DNA of 59,093 bases from Betaproteobacteria bacterium. Lineage in GTDB: Bacteria > Pseudomonadota > Gammaproteobacteria > Burkholderiales > Rhodocyclaceae. Positions within the stretch are counted from its first letter, which is position 1. Each line of letters begins with the position of its first letter. Positions 1 through 8,822 of the stretch are shown here, piece by piece. Both the position numbers and the translations under genes were made by a program. Below the pieces are notes generated by a model, which saw only the letters and a list, made by a program, of their open reading frames with translations, made no database searches and was not told the origin of the DNA. The stretch is from assembly GCA_009777245.1 (NCBI GenBank), contig WRMF01000012.1:1-59093 (forward strand). Direction: 5' to 3'.

Positions 1-125
1 CCGCCGAACTTGCGCGACAAAACATTGGTGATCGCCGCCGTAAGCGTCGTCTTGCCATGATCAACGTGTCCAATCGTCCCAACATTGACGTGCGGCTTGG
101 TTCGAGAAAATTTTTCCTTGGCCAT
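1..125 (-). CDS. tuf: Elongation factor Tu, N-terminal part (runs off the left edge)
   Basis: EF-Tu carries aminoacyl-tRNA to the ribosome as a GTP complex. The reverse strand from 125 reads [20 protein letters not shown] and continues into the P-loop [10 protein letters not shown], which is diagnostic of EF-Tu. Only the first 41 codons are inside the window. It is the last gene of the str operon (rpsL-rpsG-fusA-tuf), 30 bp downstream of fusA, as in most Proteobacteria. The gene has an ATG start. Identification rests on near-identity of the N-terminus to the family; nothing can be said about the rest of the protein. Confidence 0.97.
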   Translation of the reverse strand, partial: MAKEKFSRTKPHVNVGTIGHVDHGKTTLTAAITNVLSRKFG

Positions 126-155
126 TTTTCAATTCTCCAATTTCAGGTTAATGAG

Positions 156-2249
156 TTACTTCTTGTTGATGACTGCTTCAGCGATGTTTTTGGGCGCTTC
201 CGCGTAATGTTTGAATTCCATGGTGTAAGTGGCGCGGCCTTGCGAGAGCGAACGCAACTGGGTCGCATAGCCGAACATTTCAGCCAGAGGAACCTCGGCC
301 TTGATTTCCTTGACCCCGCCCGGCAGATCGCCCATGCCCTGGATGATGCCGCGCCGCCCGGATAGGTCGCCCATGACGTTGCCCATATAGTCTTCCGGGG
401 TTTCCACCGTAACGGCCATCATGGGTTCGAGAAGGGTGGGATTCGCTTTTCTCATGCCGTCCTTGAAAGCCGCTGAAGCCGCCATGCGAAAGGCGTTTTC
501 GTTCGAGTCTACATCATGGTAGGAGCCGTCAAACAGGGTGAATTTGATGTCTACCACCGGGAATCCCGCCAATACGCCGCTATTTATGGCGTCCTGCAGG
601 CCCTTGTCGACAGCGGGAATGTACTCGCGCGGCACAACCCCGCCCTTGATGGCGTCAATGAATTCATAGCCCTTGCCGGCCTCGTTGGGTTCAATCTTGA
701 GCCAGACATGACCGTACTGGCCGCGCCCGCCGGACTGTTTGATGAACTTGCCTTCCTGCTCTACCGCTTGCTTGATGCACTCGCGGTAGGCCACCTGCGG
801 CGCGCCGACATTGGCTTCGACGCTGAATTCACGCTTCATGCGATCTACAATGACTTCAAGATGCAATTCCCCCATGCCGGAAATGATGGTCTGGCCCGAT
901 TCTTCATCTGTGCGGACGCGAAATGACGGGTCTTCCGCCGCCAGACGCCCAAGGGCGATCCCCATTTTCTCCTGGTCGGCCTTGGTTTTCGGCTCGACCG
1001 CGACATGGATGACCGGCTCGGGAAATACCATGCGCTCCAGAATGATGGGAGAGTTCAAGTCGCAGAGGGTTTCGCCAGTCGTCACTTCTTTCAGGCCGAT
1101 ACAGGCGGCGATGTCGCCCGCCAGCACTTCCTTGATTTCGGCGCGATCGCTGGCGTGCATCTGCACGATCCGACCGATCCGCTCCTTTTTCTGGCGCACG
1201 GAGTTATAAACGGTGGAGCCTGATTCCAGTACGCCGGAATAAACCCGGATGAAGGTAAGCTGACCGACAAACGGATCAGTCATCAGCTTGAAAGCAAGCG
1301 CGGAAAACTTTTCGTCGTCATTGGCCTTGCGGGAAGTAGCGGCGTCCTGCTCGTCAATCCCCGCCACCGGCGGGATGTCGACCGGCGAAGGCAGGAACTC
1401 GATCACCGCATCCAGCATCCGCTGCACGCCCTTGTTCTTGAAGGCGCTGCCGCAGAGCGTAGGCTGAATTTCACAGGCAATGGCGCGCAGCCGTATACCT
1501 TCCAGAATCTTGTTTTCCGGCAGGCTCCCGCTCTCAAGGTATTCATTCATCAGGTCTTCGTTGGCTTCCGCCGCCGCCTCGATCAACTGCTCGCGCCAGG
1601 TATTCGCGTTGGCCAGAAGTTCGGCAGGAATTTCCCCGTACTCGAATTTCATACCCTGGGAGGCTTCGTCCCAGTAGATTGCCTTCATCTTGATGAGATC
1701 AACCACGCCGACAAATTTTTCTTCCGCGCCGATAGGAATGACGATAGGCACGGGGTTAGCCTTCAGGCGCGCCCTCATCTGCTCGATGACCTTGAAGAAG
1801 TCGGCGCCGGAGCGATCCATTTTGTTTACGAAAGCCAGACGCGGAACCTTGTATTTGGTCGCCTGACGCCAAACGGTTTCGGACTGGGGCTGAACTCCGC
1901 CCACGGCGCAGTACACCATGCACGCGCCGTCGAGCACGCGCATGGAACGCTCCACCTCGATGGTGAAGTCTACGTGTCCCGGCGTGTCAATGATATTGAG
2001 GCGATGTTCGGGGAAATTCATATCCATCCCCTTCCAGAAACATGTGGTCGCCGCCGAAGTGATGGTGATGCCGCGCTCCTGTTCCTGGGCCATCCAGTCC
2101 ATGGTGGCCGCGCCGTCATGCACCTCGCCAAGTTTGTGGTTGACGCCGGTGTAGAAAAGGATGCGCTCGGTCGTTGTCGTCTTGCCGGCGTCAATGTGCG
2201 CTGAAATACCGATATTACGGTAGCGTTCAATAGGTGTTTTGCGTGCCAC
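156..2249 (-). CDS. fusA: Elongation factor G
   Basis: EF-G is the cytosolic GTPase that drives ribosomal translocation and, with RRF, ribosome recycling. The 697-residue length is normal for the family. GTPase motifs are in the expected order: P-loop [15 protein letters not shown] near residue 17, the switch II region [15 protein letters not shown] near 88, and NKMD near 142. Domain II ([15 protein letters not shown]) and the C-terminal domain IV/V ([14 protein letters not shown]) follow. Translation starts at GTG (2247-2249), 16 bp after the rpsG stop codon, so it is surely co-transcribed with rpsL-rpsG. There is no sign of truncation or frameshift. Confidence 0.98.
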   Translation of the reverse strand: MARKTPIERYRNIGISAHIDAGKTTTTERILFYTGVNHKLGEVHDGAATMDWMAQEQERGITITSAATTCFWKGMDMNFPEHRLNIIDTPGHVDFTIEVERSMRVLDGACMVYCAVGGVQPQSETVWRQATKYKVPRLAFVNKMDRSGADFFKVIEQMRARLKANPVPIVIPIGAEEKFVGVVDLIKMKAIYWDEASQGMKFEYGEIPAELLANANTWREQLIEAAAEANEDLMNEYLESGSLPENKILEGIRLRAIACEIQPTLCGSAFKNKGVQRMLDAVIEFLPSPVDIPPVAGIDEQDAATSRKANDDEKFSALAFKLMTDPFVGQLTFIRVYSGVLESGSTVYNSVRQKKERIGRIVQMHASDRAEIKEVLAGDIAACIGLKEVTTGETLCDLNSPIILERMVFPEPVIHVAVEPKTKADQEKMGIALGRLAAEDPSFRVRTDEESGQTIISGMGELHLEVIVDRMKREFSVEANVGAPQVAYRECIKQAVEQEGKFIKQSGGRGQYGHVWLKIEPNEAGKGYEFIDAIKGGVVPREYIPAVDKGLQDAINSGVLAGFPVVDIKFTLFDGSYHDVDSNENAFRMAASAAFKDGMRKANPTLLEPMMAVTVETPEDYMGNVMGDLSGRRGIIQGMGDLPGGVKEIKAEVPLAEMFGYATQLRSLSQGRATYTMEFKHYAEAPKNIAEAVINKK

Positions 2250-2265
2250 GATAAACCCCTGAAAG

Positions 2266-2736
2266 TTAGAAGCGGAAATGGGAGAAGGCTTTGTTCGCCT
2301 CGGCCATGCGATGCACTTCGTCGCGCTTCTTGACGGCGCCGCCGCGATTTTCAGAGGCTTCCAGCATTTCGGCGGCCAGACGCAAGCCCATGGTCTTTTC
2401 TGAACGCTTACGGGCGGCCTCGCGCAGCCAGCGCATCGCCAATGCCATGCGGCGGGCAGGACGCACCTCTACCGGAACCTGATAGTTCGCGCCGCCCACC
2501 CGACGGGATTTTACTTCCACCAAAGGCTTGATGTTGCCGATGGCGGAATGGAAAACGTCCAGCGGGTCTTTGCCGCTCTTGGTGGAAATTTGCTCGAATG
2601 CGCCATAGACAATACGTTCAGCGACAGATTTCTTGCCGCTTTTCATGATGGCGTTGATGAATTTGGAGACTTCCTGATTCCCGAATTTGGGATCAGGCAG
2701 TATCTCGCGCTTGGGAACCTCGCGTCGACGGGGCAT
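2266..2736 (-). CDS. rpsG: 30S ribosomal protein S7
   Basis: S7 binds the 3' major domain of 16S rRNA and nucleates assembly of the 30S head. The frame is open further upstream, but the family start [11 protein letters not shown] begins at the ATG at 2734-2736, giving 156 residues, the standard length. The conserved [15 protein letters not shown] segment is visible mid-protein. It lies between rpsL (92 bp upstream) and fusA (16 bp downstream) in a canonical str operon. In E. coli S7 represses its own operon translationally; whether that happens here is not visible. Confidence 0.97.
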   Translation of the reverse strand: MPRRREVPKREILPDPKFGNQEVSKFINAIMKSGKKSVAERIVYGAFEQISTKSGKDPLDVFHSAIGNIKPLVEVKSRRVGGANYQVPVEVRPARRMALAMRWLREAARKRSEKTMGLRLAAEMLEASENRGGAVKKRDEVHRMAEANKAFSHFRF

Positions 2737-2827
2737 AATTTTCCTTTCAAAATTCAGTCGAGGCAAAATGCCTCAAGCCGCCCGACAGTCAGGACAGGGG
2801 CGACCACTTACTAAAGCCGCTTGATAA

Positions 2828-3205
2828 TCAGGCAGCCTTCGGACGTTTGGCGCCGTACTTGGAACGGGCCTGTTTGCGGTCTTTAACGCCCTGGGTATCC
2901 AGGGAACCGCGCACGGTGTGATAACGAACGCCGGGCAAGTCTTTCACCCTGCCGCCGCGAATCAGCACCACGGAGTGCTCCTGCAAGTTGTGGCCTTCGC
3001 CGCCGATGTAGGAGATGACTTCGTAACCGTTAGTCAGCCGCACCTTGCAGACCTTGCGAAGCGCGGAGTTTGGCTTTTTCGGAGTGGTTGTGTAGACACG
3101 GGTGCACACTCCGCGTTTTTGCGGACACTTTTCCAGCGCCGGAACCTTGTTTTTCACAACTTCCGCCTCGCGAGACTTTCTCACGAGCTGATTGATTGTA
3201 GGCAT
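2828..3205 (-). CDS. rpsL: 30S ribosomal protein S12
   Basis: S12 sits at the decoding centre and affects fidelity; its mutation gives streptomycin resistance. The 125-residue protein starts [15 protein letters not shown] and contains the conserved loops [13 protein letters not shown] and [12 protein letters not shown]. The residues at the classical streptomycin-resistance positions are the wild-type lysines (TPKKPNS and RVKDLPG). It is the first gene of the str operon here. In many betaproteobacteria rpoC lies directly upstream, but in this window the upstream side holds repeats and accessory genes instead. Confidence 0.98.
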   Translation of the reverse strand: MPTINQLVRKSREAEVVKNKVPALEKCPQKRGVCTRVYTTTPKKPNSALRKVCKVRLTNGYEVISYIGGEGHNLQEHSVVLIRGGRVKDLPGVRYHTVRGSLDTQGVKDRKQARSKYGAKRPKAA

Positions 3206-3321
3206 AAAAATCCTTTTACAGCGACATGCCCGGCAAGGCGGGCAGCATCGTTAAACCAGACAGGGACTAGCCGCCGTCAACAAAGAGGCAGAATTTTATG
3301 GATTTACAAGCCAGTTGTCAA

Positions 3322-3396
3322 GTGTTCAGTAGTCAGAATACAGAAATCAGGGGGCAGAAGTCAGTGAACAGGAGTCAGAGTACAGGGGTCGGGGGA
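3322..3396. repeat. Dispersed CAGAAGTCAG/TACAGGGGTC-type repeat, copy 1
   Basis: This intergenic stretch upstream of rpsL is built from short iterations of the type TCAGAATACAGAAATCAGG and CAGAAGTCAGTGAACAGGAG. Closely similar runs occur at about 5521-5575, 6122-6155, 6378-6434 and 43788-43820, always between genes. I see no coding potential. Within 3206-3441 I see no gene other than these repeats; the promoter of the str operon must lie here, but I cannot place it confidently. Confidence 0.6.
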
Positions 3397-3441
3397 GAGG
3401 GTTGCCCGATTTACCGCTGCTTTGACTACGCCCTACCTACC

Positions 3442-3539
3442 ATGCTGCCGTTATTGGCGCAGGTATTCTTTTTCCGTTGCTTGCACCAAAATGCTGCCGT
3501 TATTGGCGCAGGTATTCTTTTTCCGTTGCTTGCACCAAA
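3442..3539. repeat. Tandem 49-bp duplication covering the XRE gene 3' end
   Basis: Two perfect copies of a 49-bp unit follow each other at 3442-3490 and 3491-3539. The unit begins ATGCTGCCGTTATTGGCGCA. The copy nearer the regulator contains its final codons and stop; the other copy is therefore a non-coding duplicate of the gene end. A unit length not divisible by three is harmless here because the stop lies inside the first copy read. Confidence 0.9.
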
Positions 3540-3745
3540 TCCGCTGCGGAAACATCCAACGCCCTCCCCAACCCAATCAAGGTCGTGATGGTTGGTTGCC
3601 GGATGCCACGCTCAAGGCGCGAGACGAATGTCCGATCAACCCCTGCCCGATGGGCGAGTTCCTCTTGAGAGATGTTCTTCTCCGACCTGTAGTGCCGCAG
3701 AACCTCTCCAAAAATCAGCCCAATGTCTGAAATTTCGCTTGCCAT
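3500..3745 (-). CDS. XRE-family helix-turn-helix regulator
   Basis: This is a small DNA-binding protein of 81 residues consisting of little more than one HTH_3 domain. The segment RSEKNISQEELAHRAGVDRT followed by FVSRLERGIRQPTI is the typical five-helix XRE fold, with the recognition helix around RTFVSRLERG. I chose the ATG at 3743-3745; a TTG nine bases upstream is also in frame. The gene diverges from the SEL1-repeat gene, and the intergenic region carries three CTATAG palindromes, which makes autoregulation plus control of the neighbour likely (inference). The target genes are unknown. Confidence 0.85.
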   Translation of the reverse strand: MASEISDIGLIFGEVLRHYRSEKNISQEELAHRAGVDRTFVSRLERGIRQPTITTLIGLGRALDVSAADLVQATEKEYLRQ

Positions 3746-3760
3746 AGACAGCAAGCATGT

Positions 3761-3793
3761 CTATAGTGTAGCCTATAGTCCACGGCCTATAGG
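3761..3793. promoter_or_regulatory. Candidate operator: three CTATAG palindromes
   Basis: CTATAG occurs at 3761-3766, 3773-3778 and 3787-3792 (the last within CCTATAGG), spaced by 12 and 14 bp, between the divergent XRE and SEL1 genes. Such clustered short palindromes are usual operators for XRE-type dimers. Binding is inferred, not shown. Confidence 0.5.
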
Positions 3794-3868
3794 CACGGTG
3801 CTTGTAGGCTAGATTTGTACAGCGCGGTAGCAACATTCCTCGCGATTAATCTTAGAAAAGGCATCGTC

Positions 3869-4903
3869 ATGAAACGTCTCTTTACGATACTTGCCATGCT
3901 CTTGTTGTCAGGAGCTATGCCGTTTGTAGCTCACGCGCAGGAACCGAATTACGGTAACTTGTCCTTGCCGGAATTGAAGCAAAGGGCAGAAGCGGGCGAT
4001 GCAAGAGCACAGCTTGCTCTTGGGCTTAGGTACACTTTGGGGCAAGGCGTACTACAGGATTTAAGGCAAGCAGCCGGTTGGATTCGCAAGGCAGCGGAGC
4101 AAGGTGAAGCAAATGCCCAATATTTGCTGGGACTCATGTATTACGAGGGGCAACATGGTTTGCCGCAGGATTTCCGGCAGGCGGTCAACTGGTTTCAAAA
4201 GGCGGCGGAGCAGGGATATGCAGATGCCCAGAATAGTCTGGGGTTAATGTATGATAGAGGACATGGTGTACCGCAGGATTTCCGGCAGGCAGTAGATTTG
4301 TTCCGCAATGCGGCAGAGCAAGGATTAGCGGAAGCCCAGTTCAACCTTGGGAACATGTATAAAGATGGACGAGGTGTGCCACAGGATTTTCGGCAGGCGG
4401 TCAACTGGTTTCAAAAGGCGGCGGAGCAAGGATTAGCGGAAGCCCAGTTCAATCTGGCAGGCATGTACGCCAATGGGCAAGGGGTATCGCAGGATTTCCG
4501 GAAGACGATCAATTGGGTTCGCAAGGCGGCAGAGCAGGGACATGTGCGCGCCCAACACAACCTAGGGGTCAGTTATGACGAAGGACGAGGTGTGCCGCAG
4601 GATTTCCGACAGGCAGTCAATTGGTATCGCAAGGCGGCAGAGCAGGGAAATGTGGGTTCCTTGGCTCGCCTCGGGCTTATGTATCTCATGGGACAGGGTG
4701 TGCCGCAGGACATCGTACTAGCCTATGCACTCTTCAACCTTGCAGCCACAGAAGGAGACAAGAGCGTAGTGGAAGTTCGTGACATGCTTGTCAAAGAAAT
4801 GACATCCGCGCAAATCACGGAAGGACAAGCTATCGCAAATCAATGGCGGGTCGGTCAGCCCTTGCCGACTACCAGCAAAACAGGCCGCACTAGTTCCAGA
4901 TGA
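3869..4903 (+). CDS. Secreted SEL1/TPR-like repeat protein
   Basis: This is a 344-residue exported protein. It begins with a clear Sec signal peptide (MKRLFTILAMLLLSGAMPF, cleavage expected after AHA near residue 23). Seven tandem 36-residue SEL1 repeats follow, each with the core AEQGxAxAQxxLGxMYxxG followed by GVPQDFRQAVNW. SEL1 repeats form alpha-solenoids that mediate protein-protein contacts; no enzymatic domain is present. The start was taken at the ATG preceding the signal peptide rather than further upstream. The repeats are so alike at DNA level that copy-number change by recombination is plausible. Divergent from the XRE gene; exact role unknown. Confidence 0.85.
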   Translation: MKRLFTILAMLLLSGAMPFVAHAQEPNYGNLSLPELKQRAEAGDARAQLALGLRYTLGQGVLQDLRQAAGWIRKAAEQGEANAQYLLGLMYYEGQHGLPQDFRQAVNWFQKAAEQGYADAQNSLGLMYDRGHGVPQDFRQAVDLFRNAAEQGLAEAQFNLGNMYKDGRGVPQDFRQAVNWFQKAAEQGLAEAQFNLAGMYANGQGVSQDFRKTINWVRKAAEQGHVRAQHNLGVSYDEGRGVPQDFRQAVNWYRKAAEQGNVGSLARLGLMYLMGQGVPQDIVLAYALFNLAATEGDKSVVEVRDMLVKEMTSAQITEGQAIANQWRVGQPLPTTSKTGRTSSR

Positions 4904-4961
4904 AAAAGCTTGACGACGTATAAGTGGTTGTTGGTGTTTAATTGTTAAGAAAGAAACCGTC

Positions 4962-5477
4962 ATGAAACATCAAACCCAAACAGGCAAATTCATCGCATTA
5001 ACCTATCTCATAGGTGGCATCGTAGGTGTGCTGCAAATTTTGCCTCAACTTAACAGGGTTTCCCTTGATCCTGTGTCTGCCTTTGCTTGGCTCATTTTGC
5101 TTGCTCAAATTGCAGTAGCCGTTTATGGGGGTTGGCAACTCTGGAATTTTCGACCAATTGGGATTCAACTACTTTACTGGCTGTCGTGGTCTTGTGTGCC
5201 GGTATTCTCCATGATTGGAATAAAATACTGGTGTGTCATAGGTTTTGGACTTTTGCCAACGTTCTCGTTTGGATTCGGTCATACCAGTAACAATTTGAGT
5301 TTTCACCTCGGGTACGAAAGCACACTTTGGTTCAATTTTGATGGGGGAAATATTTTGCTTGGATTAAATATCATAGCCCTCTGGTTTGCTCTTGCTCTGA
5401 CCAAGATGTTACGGGAGAATAGGATTAAAAGGTGGCCTTTACTCTGGTCAAAAGATAAAGACCAGAAACTTCATTGA
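4962..5477 (+). CDS. Hypothetical multi-pass membrane protein
   Basis: A 171-residue protein that I do not recognise. It has about four hydrophobic segments (roughly residues 12-28, 40-60, 68-95 and 128-148) and a basic C-terminal tail rich in Lys and Arg, so an inner membrane location with the tail in the cytoplasm is likely. The gene follows the SEL1-repeat gene by 58 bp on the same strand, and the bases just before both ATG codons are similar (a CGTC then ATGAAAC), so the two may share expression. Local base composition is more AT-rich than the surrounding housekeeping genes, which fits acquired DNA. Confidence 0.6.
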   Translation: MKHQTQTGKFIALTYLIGGIVGVLQILPQLNRVSLDPVSAFAWLILLAQIAVAVYGGWQLWNFRPIGIQLLYWLSWSCVPVFSMIGIKYWCVIGFGLLPTFSFGFGHTSNNLSFHLGYESTLWFNFDGGNILLGLNIIALWFALALTKMLRENRIKRWPLLWSKDKDQKLH

Positions 5478-5520
5478 AAATCAGCGCGATTGAGGTGAGG
5501 TGCCAGCCGAACCACAGCAT

Positions 5521-5575
5521 CAGATAGTCAGAGGACAGATGGTGTTCCTGATACCTGACTTCTGTATTCTGCCTC
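5521..5575. repeat. Dispersed CAG/TCAG repeat, copy 2
   Basis: This copy has the same sequence style as 3322-3396 and 6378-6434. Its halves are partly inverted (CAGATAGTCAGAGGACAG versus CCTGACTTCTGTATTCTG), so it could fold into a hairpin. It lies between the membrane protein gene and the 3' end of brnA. Confidence 0.55.
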
Positions 5576-5822
5576 ACGCAGCATGCAACTCTTCGCGCAA
5601 CACGCGGCGAATGGAGTCCAGCGTGACAGGGGCATCGCTGGCGGCTTGTTTCAGCGTTTCGTTGATCAAGGTCTGGTAACCGCGCCCTTCTTCTGCTGCG
5701 CGGGCGCGAAACAATTCCAAAACATCATTGTCAAGCCAGATTGTGATTCTGGTCTTGCCCGTGGAATCCATAACCGCGCCGCGTTTGGCATTGGAAAAAT
5801 CGTAATAGTCTTTCATGGTCAT
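5574..5822 (-). CDS. brnA: BrnA-type antitoxin
   Basis: This is an 82-residue antitoxin of the BrnA family (type II toxin-antitoxin). The core KTRITIWLDNDVLELFRARA is the ribbon-helix-helix DNA-binding fold, followed by the GRGYQTLINETLKQ helix typical of BrnA. It would bind and neutralise BrnT and repress the operon. The ATG at 5820-5822 overlaps the brnT stop by ATGA, so the two are translationally coupled in the toxin-first order characteristic of brnTA. Confidence in the family is high because both partners match. Confidence 0.85.
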   Translation of the reverse strand: MTMKDYYDFSNAKRGAVMDSTGKTRITIWLDNDVLELFRARAAEEGRGYQTLINETLKQAASDAPVTLDSIRRVLREELHAA

Positions 5823-6082
5823 CCTTCGTAAATGCGCCGCTCACGCGGCTCGGCAAACCGTGCCGAAAAAATACGGACATCTTCACCCCGGTAGGTATAG
5901 GCTACGACCAAAAGCCTACCTAACCCATCCATCCCCAAGGTGACGAACCGCGCTTCTTCATGATCCCGATCCTCGCGTGTCATTGCCGACGGGTCGCGGA
6001 ATACGCCATCCACATCGGCAAGGTCAATGCCGTGTTTTTTGATGTTGACACGGTTCTTGGCGGGGTCGAATATCATCTGCAT
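5819..6082 (-). CDS. brnT: BrnT-type ribonuclease toxin
   Basis: BrnT is a RelE-like mRNA-cleaving toxin. The protein reads MIFDPAKNRVNIKKHGIDLAD near the start, has the central VAYTYRGEDVRIFSARFA strand pair, and ends in ERRIYEG, the family hallmark arginines and glutamate. I give the ATG at 6080-6082; a second ATG two codons downstream (6074-6076) is equally likely and has better spacing from a GAAAG sequence. An in-frame upstream extension is rejected because it would overlap the promoter. It is the first gene of the operon, overlapping brnA by 4 bp. Confidence 0.85.
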   Translation of the reverse strand: MQMIFDPAKNRVNIKKHGIDLADVDGVFRDPSAMTREDRDHEEARFVTLGMDGLGRLLVVAYTYRGEDVRIFSARFAEPRERRIYEG

Positions 6083-6089
6083 GCTTTCT

Positions 6090-6117
6090 ATTATACGCAC
6101 AATATACATATATTCAA
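6090..6117 (-). promoter_or_regulatory. Sigma-70 promoter of brnTA
   Basis: On the minus strand there is a -35 element TTGAAT (6117-6112) and a perfect -10 TATAAT (6095-6090) separated by 16 bp. The expected transcription start is near 6083-6084, only 1-8 nt before the possible brnT starts, so the mRNA would be leaderless or nearly so. The AT-rich spacer with repeated GTATA could be the BrnA operator (inference). Confidence 0.65.
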
Positions 6118-6176
6118 GTATCAGGATTTAGTGAACAGATGTCAGAGTACAGGATCAAGGCGGAGCGGGCATTTCT

Positions 6177-6217
6177 CCCCTCTCCCGCTTGTGGCTACGC
6201 CGCGAGTGGGAGAGGGG
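6177..6217. repeat. CTCTCCCGC/GCGGGAGAG-type palindrome
   Basis: An imperfect inverted repeat with outer arms CCCCTCTCCCGC and GTGGGAGAGGGG around a loop containing GGCTACGCCGCGA. It belongs to a family seen again as a perfect palindrome at 10966-10991 and as degenerate copies near 32177-32250, 43878-43910 and 48749-48880. The 6110-6436 interval holds this element and another copy of the CAG-type repeat (6378-6434); I see no gene in it. Confidence 0.7.
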
Positions 6218-6377
6218 AGAACGGCGCTCACCTCAACCTACTGCGCTACCGCGCTGGATTCCGTGCATTAGCCGGTATTCCCGCGCATACTTTATAGTGG
6301 TTTCCTGTAGATAAAAGGAGATACATGCGGGCGACCGGGGACGGTCGCCCCTACGTTGCTGAACGGATGCCATTTTT

Positions 6378-6434
6378 ACAGAAATCAGAGTACAGGGGTC
6401 AGGCAGTGTTCCTGACTTCTGTCCACTGCCCCCT
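6378..6434. repeat. Dispersed CAG/TCAG repeat, copy 4 (hairpin-forming)
   Basis: The left half CAGAAATCAG plus ACAGGGGTCAGGCAGTG is mirrored by TTCCTGACTTCTG and CACTGCCCCCTG on the right, giving a long imperfect hairpin immediately 3' of the pbpC stop codon. It could act as a transcription stop for pbpC, but lacks a T-tract. It shares sequence with 5521-5575. Confidence 0.5.
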
Positions 6435-6436
6435 GG

Positions 6437-8773
6437 TTAACGCGCGCTGACGCTGATTCGGTCGTAGCGTCCGCGATCATCCATGACGGTTATATCCACG
6501 CGCCCGTTTTCCTCCAGACGGTGAATCAGGGGTTGTCTGGCCGACTGCCGGGCGACAAGCCGCCCGTTGATAAGCCAATACACCTCGCCTTGCTGACCGC
6601 GCAGTTCAAGGCGGACGACCGGCGGTTGATCAGGACGGGGACGCCGGATGACCTCGCCGTGGCCAAGGCCGATTATGCGAAGACCGGCTTCCGGTTCGAG
6701 CGTCGGTCGACAACGGGCATCCCAGGCCGGGGGACGCGCTCTGGCCTGAATGTCGGCAGGCAGCCAGGGTTCAAGCGCCGCCGGCCAACGCGCCGCCTCG
6801 ATAGTGCGGCGGGGACGGTCGCTGCATTCGGCGTTCACGCGCATTCCGGCGGTATCTACCTCGTAGGAGTAGCGCGGTTCACCGCCGCGCAGGCGATCAG
6901 GGAAGGTTGGCGGCGCGGTGTCATTCAAGAGCCAGGCCAGCATCCGGCGGTGGCAGAGCGCCTCTTCGACAGGATCGAAACGAATGCCCAGCGGCCAGCA
7001 GATTGTCTCCTGACGGACGGAAGGCGGCGGTATCCGGGGAGTCGGCGGCTGATTGTCAATGGCGGTAAACAGGTCGACCAGCAGCGGGGCGGCGATGTTG
7101 GCGCCGAAGAAGCCGGGGTTTGGCGTCCCATCCGGACGACCAATCCAGATGCCGATGGTGTAATTGTCGGAAACTCCGACCGACCAGGCGTCGCGGAAGC
7201 CGAAACTGGTTCCGGTCTTCCAGGCGATGCCGCGCCTGATGCCCGCCCCCTGCTCGACGGCGCGGCCTACCGGGCCGCCTGATTCGAGCACATCGCGGAT
7301 GATGAAGGCTGCCCCCGGTGACAGCATCCGCTGCTCGATCAGAGGCTCTTCCGGTCGGTAGCGCGGCTTGCCCGCCATGCCCTGACGGGCGAAGGCGGTG
7401 TATGCTCCGACCAGTTGTTCCAGAGTGGTAGCGGCTCCACCCAGGATTACCGACAGGTTGGGCGATTCGTCCCTGGGCAAATCCAGCTTCAGGCCGCCCC
7501 GGCGGAGCGCGGCGACGAAACGGTTTGGTTGAAGGCGATCGAGCACTTCGACCGCCGGAACATTCAGCGATTTTGTCAGGGCTTCGGAGACTCCGACCGG
7601 GCCGTGGAAGGATTGCTGAAAATTGCCCGGCTGATAGCCGCCGAAGGATTGCGGCACATCCGCCAGCAGCGATTCTGAATGGATCAGACCTTCGTCAAGC
7701 GCAAGCCCGTAGAGGAAAGGTTTTAGCGTTGAGCCGGGCGAGCGCGCGGCGCGTACCATGTCTACGAAGGCGAAGCGGTCAGCATCGGAGTAATCCGCTG
7801 AACCGGCATAGGCGCGCGCTTCCAGGGTGGCGTTGTCGACTACCAGGGCGGCCATCGAGACTCGCGGCGGCAGAACGCTTAAGCGACTGGTCAGCAGTAG
7901 TTCTACCGTTTCCTGCGTCGGAGCGTCAATTGTCGTATCAATGCGTCGCGCCCCTTTGGCTTCCCGCCGCATACGCTCGGCAAGCAACGGAGCCAGCACC
8001 GGCTCGCGCGCGGCATAGGCGATAATCGGCTCCTGTCTGGCGTCAATGATGTCGCTGTCGCTCCAGACGCCGCTCATCCGTTGCAACACTTTTTCCCGCG
8101 CTTTTTCCGCCTCTACGGGGCGGCGATCCGGTCTTAGCCTTGATGGCGCTTGCGGCAGGACGGCAAGCAGAGCCGCGTCGGCATGGCTCAAGCGTCGCGC
8201 CGGTTTGCCGAGATAGGCGCGGCTGGCTGCCTCGACGCCTTCGAGGACGCCGCCCATCGGCGCGTAATTGATGTAGAGGGCGAGAATTTCGTCCTTCGAG
8301 TAACGCCATTCCAGTTGCAGGGCGCGCAGGATTTGCCGGGTCTTGCCGGTCAATGTTCGCGGCGTCGGTTCGATTATGCGGGCGACCTGCATGGTCAGGG
8401 TCGAGCCGCCGGAGACGATGCGTCCGTGGCGTACCCATTGCCATGCCGCCCGCGCCAGCGCGACGGGATTGACGCCGGGATGCCAGCGAAACCAGCGATC
8501 TTCGTAGCGCAGCAGAGCTTGCAGATAGAGGGGCGAGACATCGGTTAGAACCACCGGATGCCGCCAGATGTGGTTACGGTCGGGAAAGGCGCGTAATGGC
8601 GCGCCGTCGCGGGCGACGACGATTAGCGCCTGCGGCGAGTCGCGCCCCGGCGTCGGCGGCGGAAACGCCCGATCAAGCGCGAACAGACAAGCCAGCGCGA
8701 AGAGCAGAATTTTCAGCAGGCGCGGGCAGCGGCTCCAGAGCCTACGCCACGGCTTTTCAGCATGGATTTTCAT
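6437..8773 (-). CDS. pbpC: Penicillin-binding protein 1C (bifunctional peptidoglycan synthase)
   Basis: This is a class A PBP of 778 residues anchored by one N-terminal membrane segment (about 19-36). The glycosyltransferase domain (about 60-240) has EDRWFRWHPGVNPVALARA and GGSTLTMQVARI. The transpeptidase domain (about 300-560) has the active-site SPGSTLKPF (SxxK), SLN in KSLNVPAVE, and KTGTSFGFRDAW. A C-terminal BiPBP_C domain (about 690-775) identifies it as PbpC rather than PbpA/B. It acts in the periplasm. PbpC is commonly encoded next to an alpha-2-macroglobulin gene; here the upstream neighbour is instead an orphan secreted protein, 49 bp away on the same strand. Confidence 0.95.
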   Translation of the reverse strand: MKIHAEKPWRRLWSRCPRLLKILLFALACLFALDRAFPPPTPGRDSPQALIVVARDGAPLRAFPDRNHIWRHPVVLTDVSPLYLQALLRYEDRWFRWHPGVNPVALARAAWQWVRHGRIVSGGSTLTMQVARIIEPTPRTLTGKTRQILRALQLEWRYSKDEILALYINYAPMGGVLEGVEAASRAYLGKPARRLSHADAALLAVLPQAPSRLRPDRRPVEAEKAREKVLQRMSGVWSDSDIIDARQEPIIAYAAREPVLAPLLAERMRREAKGARRIDTTIDAPTQETVELLLTSRLSVLPPRVSMAALVVDNATLEARAYAGSADYSDADRFAFVDMVRAARSPGSTLKPFLYGLALDEGLIHSESLLADVPQSFGGYQPGNFQQSFHGPVGVSEALTKSLNVPAVEVLDRLQPNRFVAALRRGGLKLDLPRDESPNLSVILGGAATTLEQLVGAYTAFARQGMAGKPRYRPEEPLIEQRMLSPGAAFIIRDVLESGGPVGRAVEQGAGIRRGIAWKTGTSFGFRDAWSVGVSDNYTIGIWIGRPDGTPNPGFFGANIAAPLLVDLFTAIDNQPPTPRIPPPSVRQETICWPLGIRFDPVEEALCHRRMLAWLLNDTAPPTFPDRLRGGEPRYSYEVDTAGMRVNAECSDRPRRTIEAARWPAALEPWLPADIQARARPPAWDARCRPTLEPEAGLRIIGLGHGEVIRRPRPDQPPVVRLELRGQQGEVYWLINGRLVARQSARQPLIHRLEENGRVDITVMDDRGRYDRISVSAR

Positions 8774-8822
8774 TTGCTATGCTTATACGGCTTACCGCAC
8801 ATTCAGCCGCCGAGCCGGAATG

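Noticed and set aside
3442-3539. Tandem 49-bp repeat as a regulatory iteron array or plasmid origin
   Set aside because: Only two copies, one of which is simply the end of the XRE gene; no replication gene nearby.
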